Origin: Candidatus Binatia bacterium
GTDB lineage: Bacteria; Desulfobacterota; Binatia; UBA12015
Assembly (NCBI GenBank): GCA_029243485.1
Contig: JAQWRY010000021.1
Location: 1-64,000 of the forward strand
Direction of reading: 5' to 3'
DNA length: 64,000 bases
Shown here: positions 17,376 to 26,117 of the stretch, in pieces
Numbering within the stretch: the first letter of the stretch is position 1
Layout: each line of letters starts with the position of its first letter
Translations under genes and position numbers: made by a program
The notes under the pieces: generated by a model
Databases searched by the model: none
What the model saw: only the letters and a program-made list of their open reading frames with translations
Told to the model about the DNA's origin: nothing

Positions 17376-17458
17376 CTGACCGTCCTTCACAGCCGGCGTC
17401 ACCCGTGGTCGGGGCGTCGCAAGCCGCCATCGCAGACATGTCGGAAGTTCTTGCTCAG

Positions 17459-19117
17459 CTACACGATTGCCGGACGGCCCAATTCGAAGCTCCCCGCCTG
17501 AACGACGTCCGCGAGCGTGTCGACGTCGAGCCAGTGGCCCGCGATGTACACGACGCGGACCTCCTCGCCGGCCTCGAGCAGTGCGTTGAGCAGGTCGGGA
17601 ATCTGCGCGGTGCGGTTCTCGGGAGCGCACAAGAGCTTGTCCACCAGCGCACTCACCCGCTCCCGGGCAGCGGCCGAGACCTTGAAGAAGCCCGTCCACT
17701 CCCCGTGGAGTTGCTCGGCCGGGAGCTGGCTCGCGACCCGTACGAGCTTCACGGTCGTGTAGAAGCTGCGGCGCGAGTCCGGCGCAGAACACTCTACGTA
17801 GTCTGCATGCCGCCCGAGGTTCGTGCTCGCCTGCCAGCGTGTGTCGACGACGACAACGAGGTCCCCGTCCGACTCGAGCAGGACCTGTGGGATGTACTTG
17901 TGGAAGAGGACGTCGCCGTAGGAGATCAGCAACACCTCTTGGCCGGACGCACGGCCGGCCCCCCCGTCCGGCTCCGCCAGCGCGCACGCGAGCGAGTAGA
18001 GTTCCCCAGTCGAGTCGTGCTCGTCGTTGTCGACGTAGGAGACCCCCTGCAGGTCGAAGGCGTCCTTCGAGAAGCCTCGTACGACAGAGATATTCTTGAC
18101 CCCAACCGCGTTGTACGCGTCGACGATATGCTGCAGGAGCGGCTTCCCGCGCACCTCGATCAACGCCTTCGGTCGCGACTCGGTCAGCTCGCCGAGTGCG
18201 TCCCCCCGCGAAGCCGCCAGGACCACCGCGCGAGCGGTGCCGCCCGCCTGCGGCAGGTAGCGATCCTCGGCCTCCTGGAGTTCGGCGGCGCCCTGTAACC
18301 GAAAAATCTCGCCGACCGATGCGACGCGGTCCTCGAGCGACAGCAGGTTCTGCTCATGCATCAGCGTGGCAGCGGCACTCTGCATCGAGGTCACGGCGGC
18401 GCGCAGCATGTGGTTGGCCCAGATCACCACCGAGAAGCCCGCCGCGCGGAACGCCTCCGTGGGCGTCGCGTAATACTTGGTGGGCACGATCACGACCGGA
18501 GCTCGGTCCCCCCACTCTTGCTTGAACACGAGCACCTCGTCGGCCGTCGTCCGGGCGCTGTGGATCAAGATGGCGTCCGCGCCGGCCTCGGCGTAGGCGG
18601 CCGCTCGGGTCAGCGCCTCGCCCTGCCCCCAGCCGGCGACTAGCGCCTCGACACGCGCGACGATCGAGAAGTCGTCGTCGCGCTGGGCATCCTTGCCGGC
18701 CTTGATCTTGCCGCAGAACTCGTCGATCTCCTCGAGTGGCTGCGCCCCACCGTTGATGAAGCTGTTTTTCTTGGGAAACAGCTTGTCCTCGATACACACC
18801 GCAGCGACCCCGCGCTGCTCAAGCTTGGCGACCAGTCGCCGGAGATTGTTGAAGTTGCCGTAGCCCGTGTCCCCGTCGAGCAGGATGGGCACGCTCGTGG
18901 CGTCGCTCATGAACTCGAGCATCTCGAGGATCTGCGTCCAGCTCGCCTCGTTCGAGTCGCGAACTCCGAACTGCGCCGCGAGGCACAAGCCGCTCGCCCA
19001 GATGCCCGAGAAACCGGCCTCCTCGCCGATTTTGGCACTCAGCCCGTTGTGCGCCTCGATCAGGAACTCCAGTTCCTGCGACCGGAGCATTCGCCTGAAG
19101 CGTGCCGTCTTGGTCAT
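17459..19117 (-). CDS. aepX: Phosphoenolpyruvate mutase fused to a nucleotidyltransferase
   Basis: This is a bifunctional phosphonate-biosynthesis protein of 552 aa. Residues 1-290 form a PEP mutase of the isocitrate lyase superfamily, with the mutase signature EDK-x5-NS ([11 protein letters not shown], residues 110-120) and the metal-binding [10 protein letters not shown]. Residues about 294-552 form a MobA/RfbA-like nucleotidyltransferase ([20 protein letters not shown], then [15 protein letters not shown]), like PntC-type phosphonate cytidylyltransferases. The product would be phosphonopyruvate, and the second domain would activate a downstream phosphonate as a CMP ester for attachment to glycans or lipids. 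No phosphonopyruvate decarboxylase or aminotransferase is adjacent. ATG 19117 has GAAAGGGG upstream. A convergent LicD relic next door would have been the matching transferase. Confidence 0.9.
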   Translation of the reverse strand: MTKTARFRRMLRSQELEFLIEAHNGLSAKIGEEAGFSGIWASGLCLAAQFGVRDSNEASWTQILEMLEFMSDATSVPILLDGDTGYGNFNNLRRLVAKLEQRGVAAVCIEDKLFPKKNSFINGGAQPLEEIDEFCGKIKAGKDAQRDDDFSIVARVEALVAGWGQGEALTRAAAYAEAGADAILIHSARTTADEVLVFKQEWGDRAPVVIVPTKYYATPTEAFRAAGFSVVIWANHMLRAAVTSMQSAAATLMHEQNLLSLEDRVASVGEIFRLQGAAELQEAEDRYLPQAGGTARAVVLAASRGDALGELTESRPKALIEVRGKPLLQHIVDAYNAVGVKNISVVRGFSKDAFDLQGVSYVDNDEHDSTGELYSLACALAEPDGGAGRASGQEVLLISYGDVLFHKYIPQVLLESDGDLVVVVDTRWQASTNLGRHADYVECSAPDSRRSFYTTVKLVRVASQLPAEQLHGEWTGFFKVSAAARERVSALVDKLLCAPENRTAQIPDLLNALLEAGEEVRVVYIAGHWLDVDTLADVVQAGSFELGRPAIV

Positions 19118-19605
19118 GTTGCCCCTTTCCGTTCGCGAAGATCGCCGCCGGCCGCACCCTGCCATTCCCGACCATTCATTGACCTCGCGAGGCGACTCGC
19201 GAGCACTTGGCGTATAGCCGCCTCCGGTCGCCATGACACGCGAGCCCCCCCGAGGAAGACCACGAACGGGCCTCGGCACGACCGTTCTCACCAGAGTGCG
19301 GGACGCTCGGCCAGGGGTCGGGAATCCCTGGCCGGCAGCTACCTGCCCCGGCTGCGGTATCTGCACGAGACCATTGGGGGTTCCAATCGAGCATCGCTCC
19401 TCGCGAGATGACGACGAAGCCCGGCGTCCAGCGGGGTTAGTCGGTTAGAGGGACGACTTCTTGTACGGCGTCGGGGGTGCAGTTCGGGGGATCGTTGCCG
19501 GCGTCCTCGGCGACCGGTTGGCTCTCGCCCCCGCGCGGCTCTCGAACAAGACGTCCCGTGCCTCCTCCCTGGCACAGTCAACACCGTTTACGTAGAAACC
19601 ATCCT
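19118..19605. other. Intergenic region between PEP mutase and TetR genes
   Basis: About 490 bp carry the divergent promoters. Several open frames exist because of high GC, but none resembles a protein. I see no repeat or terminator. The half-symmetric GTTTACGTAGAAAC just before the TetR start could be an operator but is weak. Confidence 0.4.
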
Positions 19606-20328
19606 GTGCCCCGGGCGACGAACGAGAAGGCGCCACGACGGCGCAAGCGCTCGACTCCACTAACCCGGTCCAAGATCGCGGAGGTCACCCTCGACCTGAT
19701 GCGCGAGGGCGGGGTCGAGGCCGTATCCATGCGGCAGATCGCCGATCGACTCGGGGTGGACGTCGCGGCTCCCTACCGGCACTTCGGCAACAAGGAAGAT
19801 ATTGTGCAGGCAGCCGGAGATCTGGCTGCCCGCGCCGTCGACCTTCGAGCGCCGGCAAGTGGCGACTGGGAAACGCGATTTGCCGAGCTCTGCACGACCA
19901 TCCGTAGCCGCCTGCGCCGACACCCGGAGCTCAGCCTCTTCGGGGGCGGCTCCGCCGGCTCCAGCCCTTTCAACGCCAAGGCGTTCGGCCTCATTGCCGG
20001 TGTCCTCTTCGAGGCCGGGCTGCGCGGAAACGAGATTCAGTTTGCCGCTCAGCACACGCTCGACACCCTCACCGCGATAGCGCATGACGAGATCCTGCGC
20101 CTCAAGAACTCATCGGAAGACAATCATCGCTTCCACGAGACGTTCATGGAGCACCTCCCGGACGAGGTGCGTGCCGATCTCCCACCGCAGCGTGGCCGAT
20201 CGACAGCGCGACTCTTCGACGAGTACTTCCAGTACGCGGTCGACGCCCTGCTCCGAGGCCTGGTTGGCCAACTGAACCCGAAGGACGCACCGCCGAAGCG
20301 GCGGGCAAGCCTCCGCAAGACCCGCTAA
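19606..20328 (+). CDS. TetR/AcrR-family transcriptional regulator
   Basis: This is a 240-aa regulator with an N-terminal helix-turn-helix (TRSKIAEVTLDLMREGGVEA, then VSMRQIADRLGVDVAAPYRH), in the standard TetR arrangement, followed by a ligand-binding helical domain (about 75-220). GTG 19606 is proposed because the HTH then begins near residue 20; the frame stays open further upstream but is Pro/Arg-rich and not TetR-like. The C-terminal segment DEYFQYAVDALLRGL is repeated almost base for base in a relic at 48573-48645. The second TetR gene lies 150 bp downstream. Its target is unknown; candidates are its own promoter or the acyl-CoA-dehydrogenase-like gene nearby. Confidence 0.85.
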   Translation: MPRATNEKAPRRRKRSTPLTRSKIAEVTLDLMREGGVEAVSMRQIADRLGVDVAAPYRHFGNKEDIVQAAGDLAARAVDLRAPASGDWETRFAELCTTIRSRLRRHPELSLFGGGSAGSSPFNAKAFGLIAGVLFEAGLRGNEIQFAAQHTLDTLTAIAHDEILRLKNSSEDNHRFHETFMEHLPDEVRADLPPQRGRSTARLFDEYFQYAVDALLRGLVGQLNPKDAPPKRRASLRKTR

Positions 20329-20478
20329 TTCCTACGCCAGTGGTCGGCTCTACGCACTGCTTGGGGCAAACCGCGACGGTGATCCGAAACGGCGCGGACG
20401 ACATCTGCCTGCCCAGCCACGCACAAGTAGTGTACAACCTCATTTCGCGTTCGGTCACGCCTGCTAAGGTGCTCGTCC

Positions 20479-21009
20479 ATGACGGAAGACGCGCGCAGTG
20501 GTCGCGAGCTCTGGCTGGAGGCGGGACAGGAGCTACTCCGTCGTGGCGGCATCGTGTCCGTGAAGCTCCAGGCGCTCACCGATGAGATCGGCCTCACCAC
20601 CGGCAGCTTCTACCACCACTTCAACGGCATGAAGGACTACCTGGACCAGTTGGCCCGCTTCTACGGTGCCGATCAGGTGCGGAAGAACCTCTTCACCGTC
20701 AATGATGCAGATCCGCGCATGCGACTGCGTAAGCTCGGGGCAATGGCCATCAAAGACCGAATGGTGCCGTTGGATGCAGCGATGCGCGACTGGGCGGGCA
20801 GCAACCGCATTGCCGCGGCCTCCGTGCGAGCCGCCGACGAGCACTTGATGCGCTTCATCGCCAAGGCGTTCCGAAATCTCGGATACCCACGCCGTGAGGC
20901 GCAAGTCCGAGCGCAGCTCTTGCAGTCGGTCGGCGTCGCCCGCGTCATGCCACCGTGGAAGACGCTCGCCGGCGATACCGGCCTGGTGCTCAAGATTCTG
21001 GCGCCCTGA
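20479..21009 (+). CDS. TetR/AcrR-family transcriptional regulator
   Basis: This is a 176-aa TetR-type protein. The HTH is clear (ELLRRGGIVSVKLQALTDEI, GLTTGSFYHHFNGMKDYLDQ), with the near-universal F-Y-H-H-F motif of the recognition-helix end. The C-terminal domain is short and basic (DWAGSNRIAAASVRAADEHL, FRNLGYPRREAQVRAQLL), like the regulators that act on fatty-acid or xenobiotic genes. It is convergent with the acyl-CoA-dehydrogenase-like gene (20 bp between stops) and downstream of another TetR gene in the same direction. Ligand and target are unknown. Confidence 0.85.
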   Translation: MTEDARSGRELWLEAGQELLRRGGIVSVKLQALTDEIGLTTGSFYHHFNGMKDYLDQLARFYGADQVRKNLFTVNDADPRMRLRKLGAMAIKDRMVPLDAAMRDWAGSNRIAAASVRAADEHLMRFIAKAFRNLGYPRREAQVRAQLLQSVGVARVMPPWKTLAGDTGLVLKILAP

Positions 21010-21028
21010 CCACCCGCGACGTCGAACG

Positions 21029-22189
21029 TCACACCATGTCGGTCGGCTTCACGGGAAGATCCAACGCGACTCGTCCGGCGAGCTCCGTCGTACGGTCCCA
21101 GTCGAAGATCACATGGCCCTTCAAGACCTCGAGATCGCGTTGGATCCGCTGGAACGGGGATGAATTGAAGTAGACGCTCGCACCCGCGCCTTCCGCGATC
21201 GTGCCCACGATCGAGCGAGCCGCGCGTACGGTCGCCGCAGCCGTGAGTCGCAGCGCCATCCGGCGCTCCAGCGGCACGTTTCCAGTTCCCGCGCAGCCCT
21301 CGAGCTCATCGATCGCGACATCCCAACGGGACCGAGCACCAGCGAGTTCGCTGACGACCGTGCCGAGGCGCATCTGCGCGGCGGGCTGCTCGACGGCGCG
21401 ATCTCCGAGCGAATAGGCCAGCACACGCGCGGCGATCCGCTCGCGGTACAACGCCACGGCGCGTTCGGCCGCACCCAGTGCCGGCGCGGCCGCGACAAGG
21501 GCCAGCACCGGTGGCATCGGCAGCATCGACATCCCGTCGCCATCGAGCACATCACCGCCGAACATCAGCTGCGCCGCCAACATTGCGCGGTGCGACGGGA
21601 CGAACACCTGCTCGAGGCGCACGGCGTCACTGCCGGTCGCGCACATGCCAGACGTGTGCCACACGTCGTCGATGGTCACCTCGGACCTCCGCACGACCAC
21701 GAATCGAGTCACCAGTTCCGGTTCGGCCTGCACGGCGTGCACCATCACCCAGTCCGCATGGTGAACGCCGGTCGCCCACTCCCACCGACCGTCGACGAGG
21801 AAGCCGCCCTCCGTAGCCGTCAGCGTTCCGGTCGGTGCGAGTGGTGCCGCTGCCGACGCCCAAGGGTGCCCGGGAGGGAACAGTTCCGGTCGAGCCGCCG
21901 CGGGGAACTTGCCAAGCATCCAGCTGTGCAGAATCAGGAACGAGACGGTCCACGCCGACGCGGCACAGCCTTGGCCGAGAATGCGGGTGCTGCGCGCGAG
22001 GGAAGACACCCCGAGGCCATGTCCACCGAGCGAGGTCGGCACCACCATGCGCAACAAGTCGAGGTCAACCAAGTCGGCCATCGTCGACGGTGGAAGTCGT
22101 CGAAGAGTCTCTGCCTCATCGGCCCGTTCGGCCAGTGAGTGCGACAACTGCTCGGATCGATCGAGGGCGTCTGCGTGAGTGAGGGGCAT
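21029..22189 (-). CDS. Acyl-CoA dehydrogenase/flavin monooxygenase-like protein
   Basis: This is a 386-aa flavoprotein with the acyl-CoA dehydrogenase fold: an N-terminal helical domain (about 1-115, SLGGHGLGVSSLARSTRILG and CAASAWTVSFLILHSWMLG), a central beta domain (WASAAAPLAPTGTLTATEGG, then FLVDGRWEWATGVHHADWVM) and a C-terminal helical domain of the 'type 2' class. It matches the group-D/HpaB- and HsaA-like oxygenases (P-x-G-x-A-x-x-x-x-G-G-x-x-x-x-G-x-W-x-x-x-S/T-G) more than true beta-oxidation enzymes; the catalytic glutamate of acyl-CoA dehydrogenases is not evident. It may hydroxylate an aromatic or terpenoid compound with a separate flavin reductase, which is not nearby. ATG 22189 opens the N-terminus cleanly. 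Confidence 0.75.
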   Translation of the reverse strand: MPLTHADALDRSEQLSHSLAERADEAETLRRLPPSTMADLVDLDLLRMVVPTSLGGHGLGVSSLARSTRILGQGCAASAWTVSFLILHSWMLGKFPAAARPELFPPGHPWASAAAPLAPTGTLTATEGGFLVDGRWEWATGVHHADWVMVHAVQAEPELVTRFVVVRRSEVTIDDVWHTSGMCATGSDAVRLEQVFVPSHRAMLAAQLMFGGDVLDGDGMSMLPMPPVLALVAAAPALGAAERAVALYRERIAARVLAYSLGDRAVEQPAAQMRLGTVVSELAGARSRWDVAIDELEGCAGTGNVPLERRMALRLTAAATVRAARSIVGTIAEGAGASVYFNSSPFQRIQRDLEVLKGHVIFDWDRTTELAGRVALDLPVKPTDMV

Positions 22190-22250
22190 AGCTGTCTCCG
22201 GCAGCGTAACCGTCCCCTTGCGGTCTTGTCTATAGGTTTACTTATGGAGA

Positions 22251-22412
22251 TTGAATAGACTGAAGCTCCTCCACATCGAAGGAAATCCGAAGGGATCCCG
22301 ACCGGGGTCCTCCCAGCTGGCAGCCGCATTCCTTTCGGCCTACCAGGCGACTCATCAAGACGACGAGATCGAGACGCTCGACGTCTTCTCGGCCGACCTG
22401 CTTGCCGGCTTC
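22251..22412 (+). pseudogene. N-terminal fragment of an azoreductase-like flavoprotein
   Basis: LKLLHIEGNPKGSRPGSSQL, AAAFLSAYQATHQDDEIETL, then DVFSADL is the first beta-alpha-beta unit of NADH:quinone/azo reductases of the flavodoxin fold (S-x-S-x-L to D-x-x-E-x-x-D-L-x-x-x-x-L). The position where Met is expected is CTG (22260), with GGAGA ten bases upstream; a TTG lies at 22251. The resemblance stops near 22412, where sequence of the opposite strand gene fragment begins. It is a truncated relic with a doubtful start codon. Confidence 0.65.
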
Positions 22413-22421
22413 CGTCAGAAA

Positions 22422-22610
22422 CTAGAGCTCGACCTCGGCCAGACTCGTCGGCGCGCTGAAGCTCTCGGCCGCTTGCCGTGCGACGCGTTCACTCGACACG
22501 ACATTGCCTCCCTTGATCATCGCATCGAGCGTAGCCGCCGCGTTCTTCGGTGTCGGCAGCGGCTGGTCGTACGCCCCCGCGTTCGTGCCGATGAGGTAGC
22601 CGACCCTCAT
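22422..22610 (-). pseudogene. N-terminal fragment of a luciferase-like (LLM) flavin oxidoreductase
   Basis: MRVGYLIGTNAGAYDQPLPT, then PKNAAATLDAMIKGG resembles the start of bacterial-luciferase-like monooxygenases, whose first strand and loop read M-R-x-G-Y-x-x-x-x-x-x-x-x-Y-D. After about 35 codons the sequence no longer fits and a stop follows. It begins 15 bases after the stop of the SDR gene on the same strand, so it was the next gene of that operon. Its missing C-terminus meets the azoreductase fragment head-on, which marks a deletion breakpoint between 22412 and 22500. Confidence 0.55.
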
Positions 22611-22625
22611 GGAATCCCCTTCAGA

Positions 22626-23435
22626 TCACATCCCGAGGTCGCCGGCGGTACCTCGCCACGCGAGCGACCCCCCGTCGATGAGAATGTAGGCGCCGTTGAT
22701 GAAGCCAGCTTCGGGGCTCGCGAGAAAACACACGAGCTCGCCGACTTCCGACGGCTCCCCTAAGCGGGGAACCAGGCCGGTCGCGATCAACGACTGCTTG
22801 AAGGCCACCGGGTCGTCGGACTGCTTGATGTAGTCGGTCACCATGTTGGTGGCGATCGCGGTCGGGCCGTAGCAGTTGACGCGAATCCCAAGCGGAGCAA
22901 GATCGACGGCCAAGTTCTGCGTCTGGAGCCGGATGCCGCCCTTGCTCGTGCCGTAGGCGGAGTTGTTCGGGTACGCCGATTGGCTTCCGGTGGACGCCGC
23001 GTTGATGATCGACGCGTTGTCGCTCTCGCGCAGGTACGGCACCGCGAACTTCGAACATACCCAAGGCGCCACCGCGTTGACCTCGATCACCTTCTTGAAG
23101 ACGTCGATGGGCATGTCGGCCACGTTGCAGGACGCCGGGTCGGTCAGACCCGTCTCGTGGATGCCGGCGTTGTTGTGCAGCACGTCGATGCCACCGAAGG
23201 CGTCGGCGGCGGCCTCCATGAGCGCCTTCACCTGATCCGAGTCCGTGACGTCGCAGTGTTGATAGACCGCGTCCCCTCCGTCTTCCCGAATCGCCTGCGC
23301 GACCGCCTCGCCGTTCTCGTCGTTCATGTCGCTCACCACCACCCGCGCCCCCTTACTGGCAGCGAGCTTGGCGGTGGCTTCGCCGATGCCGGTGCCCGAA
23401 CCGGTGATGACGAATCGAAGGTCTTGGACACCCAT
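22626..23435 (-). CDS. Short-chain dehydrogenase/reductase (SDR)
   Basis: This is a classical SDR of 269 aa. The cofactor loop is TGSGTGIG (residues about 11-18), with VVVSDMNDENG after the second strand; the acidic D suggests NAD preference. HNNAG, the catalytic Ser in INAAST, and YGTSKGG (Y-x-x-x-K) follow, then the C-terminal FINGAYILIDGG. ATG 23435 has AGGAG eight bases upstream. An upstream in-frame extension of about 60 codons lacks SDR features. The truncated LLM fragment follows it. Substrate is not predictable. Confidence 0.9.
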   Translation of the reverse strand: MGVQDLRFVITGSGTGIGEATAKLAASKGARVVVSDMNDENGEAVAQAIREDGGDAVYQHCDVTDSDQVKALMEAAADAFGGIDVLHNNAGIHETGLTDPASCNVADMPIDVFKKVIEVNAVAPWVCSKFAVPYLRESDNASIINAASTGSQSAYPNNSAYGTSKGGIRLQTQNLAVDLAPLGIRVNCYGPTAIATNMVTDYIKQSDDPVAFKQSLIATGLVPRLGEPSEVGELVCFLASPEAGFINGAYILIDGGSLAWRGTAGDLGM

Positions 23436-23476
23436 CTGGCTTCTCCTTGGTGTGAGGTGTTGGTGTGACCGGATCT

Positions 23477-24460
23477 CTAGTGATCGGTGTAGACGCCCAC
23501 GACGCACGAGAACCCATCGGGCGGCGTGGTGAGGACGAAATCTTCCACGGGTGTTCCCTTCGGGTGGGACAAAACGGTTTGCGCGGCCCAGGCCGTGAAG
23601 GCGGGAGGCCACACGTGCCCGTGGGTGCCGGAGCAGGAGACGGTCACGACATCGGATTGGGCTGCGTAGTACTCTGACGCCAGTTTGGTCTCCACGTCAT
23701 AGAACGACGTGCCGCCAAAGGTGTCTTCGGGGCCTCCCCAGAGCACGACCACAATGGAGCTGTCCATGATGATCGGGTCGACCGGCTCGATGTGGAGTTG
23801 GCTCAAGTATCTGTAGTTGCCCGATGCGGCCACGCCGCCGGCAAACAGATCGGAGTTAAACATCATGTTGCGATGGGTCATGGTTCCGCCCGCCGAGATG
23901 CCACCCCCATAGATGCGGTTCTCGTCCACCCGGTAGGATGCCGCGACACACTTCACCATCGATTCGATGAAGCGGACGTCTGGGCCTTCATCGTTGGTTT
24001 GGGTGATCGCGCCGTCGAACCAGGGCTCCCAGAAGCGTCCGTCGTTCGTGCCCTGAGGCCCGATTCCTCGGCAGGTTCTGTTCTCGGTGGTGCAGGTCCG
24101 AAAGGGGGCGACCACGATCCAGCCGCTGTCGACGAGGCTCTCGAGTTGGGATCTCTCGTTGGCGACGAACTCCAACTCGGTCGCAACGGTCCCGGTGAGA
24201 GAAACGAACAGCGGGCGCGCGGTATCGAGCGTCTCCGGAAGGAAGACGTGGAACTCGCGGGAGTCCCCATCCGAGAGAAAGCCGCCATTCCCGCCTTCCT
24301 GCGCGGTGAAGTTCTCGGGGCAGCTGCCTAAGAGCCGAGCCGGATCCTCGTGATTGCTGTTGCTACCGTCGCCATCAGAACAACTGCTGAGCGCGACGGC
24401 GGATAGGAGAACCAGGTTGCCTAAGGGGAACCTCAGCACCGGAACTTTGACGAGATCCAC
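23477..24460 (-). CDS. Esterase-like lipoprotein (PHB-depolymerase/LpqC type)
   Basis: This is a 327-aa alpha/beta-hydrolase anchored as a lipoprotein. The leader ends in a lipobox (VALSSC, Cys27). The nucleophile elbow is GGGISAGG (Ser189, G-x-S-x-G with an extra Gly), preceded by VDENRIYGGG as in poly(3-hydroxybutyrate) depolymerase-like esterases ('VD--RIY--G-SAGG'). A late His in SGTHGHVWP is the probable catalytic histidine. Paired cysteines around residues 123-130 may be disulfide-bonded. The start is GTG 24460, since no ATG precedes the leader. It lies just downstream of pyruvate kinase, without an obvious functional link. The substrate is probably an ester at the outer membrane or periplasm. 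Confidence 0.7.
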   Translation of the reverse strand: MDLVKVPVLRFPLGNLVLLSAVALSSCSDGDGSNSNHEDPARLLGSCPENFTAQEGGNGGFLSDGDSREFHVFLPETLDTARPLFVSLTGTVATELEFVANERSQLESLVDSGWIVVAPFRTCTTENRTCRGIGPQGTNDGRFWEPWFDGAITQTNDEGPDVRFIESMVKCVAASYRVDENRIYGGGISAGGTMTHRNMMFNSDLFAGGVAASGNYRYLSQLHIEPVDPIIMDSSIVVVLWGGPEDTFGGTSFYDVETKLASEYYAAQSDVVTVSCSGTHGHVWPPAFTAWAAQTVLSHPKGTPVEDFVLTTPPDGFSCVVGVYTDH

Positions 24461-24567
24461 TCGCGCTCTCTAGCACCGCATCCGAGATTGTCGGCATCCT
24501 ACGGAAAGCGACCACGTTTCCCGCTTCACCCCACGTACCATGAGACCGTGTTTCCCAAGATCTTCCG

Positions 24568-26013
24568 CTACTCCGAGCGCCGGAGCTGGATGCCGGTGAC
24601 CAGATCCCCGCCGGTCGTAGCGAAGTCGGACACGACCACGACGTCGTCTCCCGACGTCACCGCTCCCATGTCCCGCAGCTTCTGCAGCCCGGCGTCGATG
24701 GTCTTCTCGGGGTTCTGGGAGAAGCGTATACGCAATGCGACGATCGAGCGCGTGAGCCAGAGCTTGCGGCGCGTCGTGCTCATGTTCGTGAACGCGTAGA
24801 TGACAGCTCTCTGCGGCCGATAACTCGCGACCAGCTGACCAAAGGATCCACGGCGCGTGATGACTAGGATGGCACCGGCGCCGATCGAGTCGGCAAGGCG
24901 GCAAGCACTCTGAGCCAAATGCTCCCGCTGGGTCTCCGGAGCAGGTCGTTCCTTGTAAAACGGCAGTCCGACCTCGCCCTCCGTCGCACACGCGATCTTG
25001 TCCAGGGTCAGAACGCAGCGCTCCGGATGGCGCCCCACCGCGGTCTCGCCGCTCAGCATGATCGCGTCGACCTGCTCGTAGACCGCGTTCGCAACGTCAG
25101 TAACTTCGGCACGCGTTGGCATGGGATTGTCGATCATCGACTCGAGCAGGTGCGTCGCCACGATGACCGGCTTACCGGCGATCGCACATTTCCGCACCAG
25201 CCGCCGCTGCAGCGCCGGGAGCTCCTCGAACGGGATCTCGACTCCGAGGTCGCCCCGGGCAATCATCACCACGTCGGTCGCCGCGAGGATGGAATCAAAG
25301 TTCTCCACCCCTTCATGGTTCTCGATCTTCGCGATCAACTTCTGATGACCGCCGGACGCCTCGACGATCTCCCGGACATGCGCGAGATCGTCTTCTGAGC
25401 GAACGAAGCTCAGCGCGATAAAGTCTAGGTCGTGCTTGATCGCGAAATCGATGTCGTGCCGGTCCTTCTCGGTGATCGAAGGGAGGTTCACGCGGATACC
25501 GGGCAGGTTCACGTGTTTCCGCGAACCCAGAGTGCCGCCGTCCAGGATTCGGCAGCGCAATCGATGATCCTCGACCTCGAGGATCGCCAAGTTGATGAGG
25601 CCGTTGTCCACGGTCACCTGATCGCCCACGTTCAGATGCTGTACGAGGTCTGCGTAGTCCACGTGCACGGACCGCTCTTCCGCGTCGTCCGCGATGACCG
25701 CGAGGTAGACTTCCTCGCCGGTCTTCAGATCCAGGCTGTCGGTGAGCTCGCCAGTGCGGATCTCGGGGCCCTGCAGGTCCATGAGGATCGCGATCGGGTG
25801 CTGTAGCTTGCGGTTCAGCCGCTTGATGGTCCGAACCACCTCTAGGTGCGACTTGTGGTCTCCGTGCGACATGTTCAGCCGCGCTACGTTCATCCCCGCC
25901 TGAGCGAGCTTGGTGAGGATGTCCGCCTGACCGGTAGCGGGACCCACCGTGCAAACGATCTTGGTCCGCCGAGTCTGGTGATGGTTGAGCCCGACCTTTT
26001 CCTTTTCCGCCAT
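24568..26013 (-). CDS. pyk: Pyruvate kinase
   Basis: This is a glycolytic enzyme converting PEP and ADP to pyruvate and ATP, 481 aa and full length for bacteria. It has RRTKIVCTVGPA at the N-terminus, NMSHGDH, MDLQGPEIRTGEL, the B domain (about 75-165), the signature IAKIENHEGVENFD with the catalytic Lys, VMIARGDLGVEIPFEELPAL, and ATHLLESMIDNPMPTRAEVT. In the last motif MLESM is changed to HLLESM. DAIMLSGETAVGRHPERCV precedes the C-terminal regulatory domain. ATG 26013 is the natural start. Neighbours (esterase, thioesterase) are on the same strand but unrelated in function. Confidence 0.97.
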   Translation of the reverse strand: MAEKEKVGLNHHQTRRTKIVCTVGPATGQADILTKLAQAGMNVARLNMSHGDHKSHLEVVRTIKRLNRKLQHPIAILMDLQGPEIRTGELTDSLDLKTGEEVYLAVIADDAEERSVHVDYADLVQHLNVGDQVTVDNGLINLAILEVEDHRLRCRILDGGTLGSRKHVNLPGIRVNLPSITEKDRHDIDFAIKHDLDFIALSFVRSEDDLAHVREIVEASGGHQKLIAKIENHEGVENFDSILAATDVVMIARGDLGVEIPFEELPALQRRLVRKCAIAGKPVIVATHLLESMIDNPMPTRAEVTDVANAVYEQVDAIMLSGETAVGRHPERCVLTLDKIACATEGEVGLPFYKERPAPETQREHLAQSACRLADSIGAGAILVITRRGSFGQLVASYRPQRAVIYAFTNMSTTRRKLWLTRSIVALRIRFSQNPEKTIDAGLQKLRDMGAVTSGDDVVVVSDFATTGGDLVTGIQLRRSE

Positions 26014-26117
26014 CGCGCTCCGAGAGTGCGGATCCAGGTGCCGCGTGTCAAAGCGAGCGCACCACGCGCTAGGAGCCTAGAACAGACAGGCGCCATGCGA
26101 CGCGGACGAAGGCTCCC

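Noticed and set aside
17142-17987. Long Arg/Gly-rich minus-strand frame overlapping the PEP mutase gene
   Set aside because: It is an alternative-frame shadow caused by high GC; composition is low-complexity and the PEP mutase frame explains the DNA.
19586-19599. GTTTACGTAGAAAC as TetR operator
   Set aside because: Only the outer GTTT/AAAC arms match; the inner bases are not symmetric, so support is weak.
22228-22260. GTCTAT and ATAGAC inverted arms upstream of the azoreductase relic
   Set aside because: Arms of six bases separated by 21 bases are expected by chance in a window of this size.
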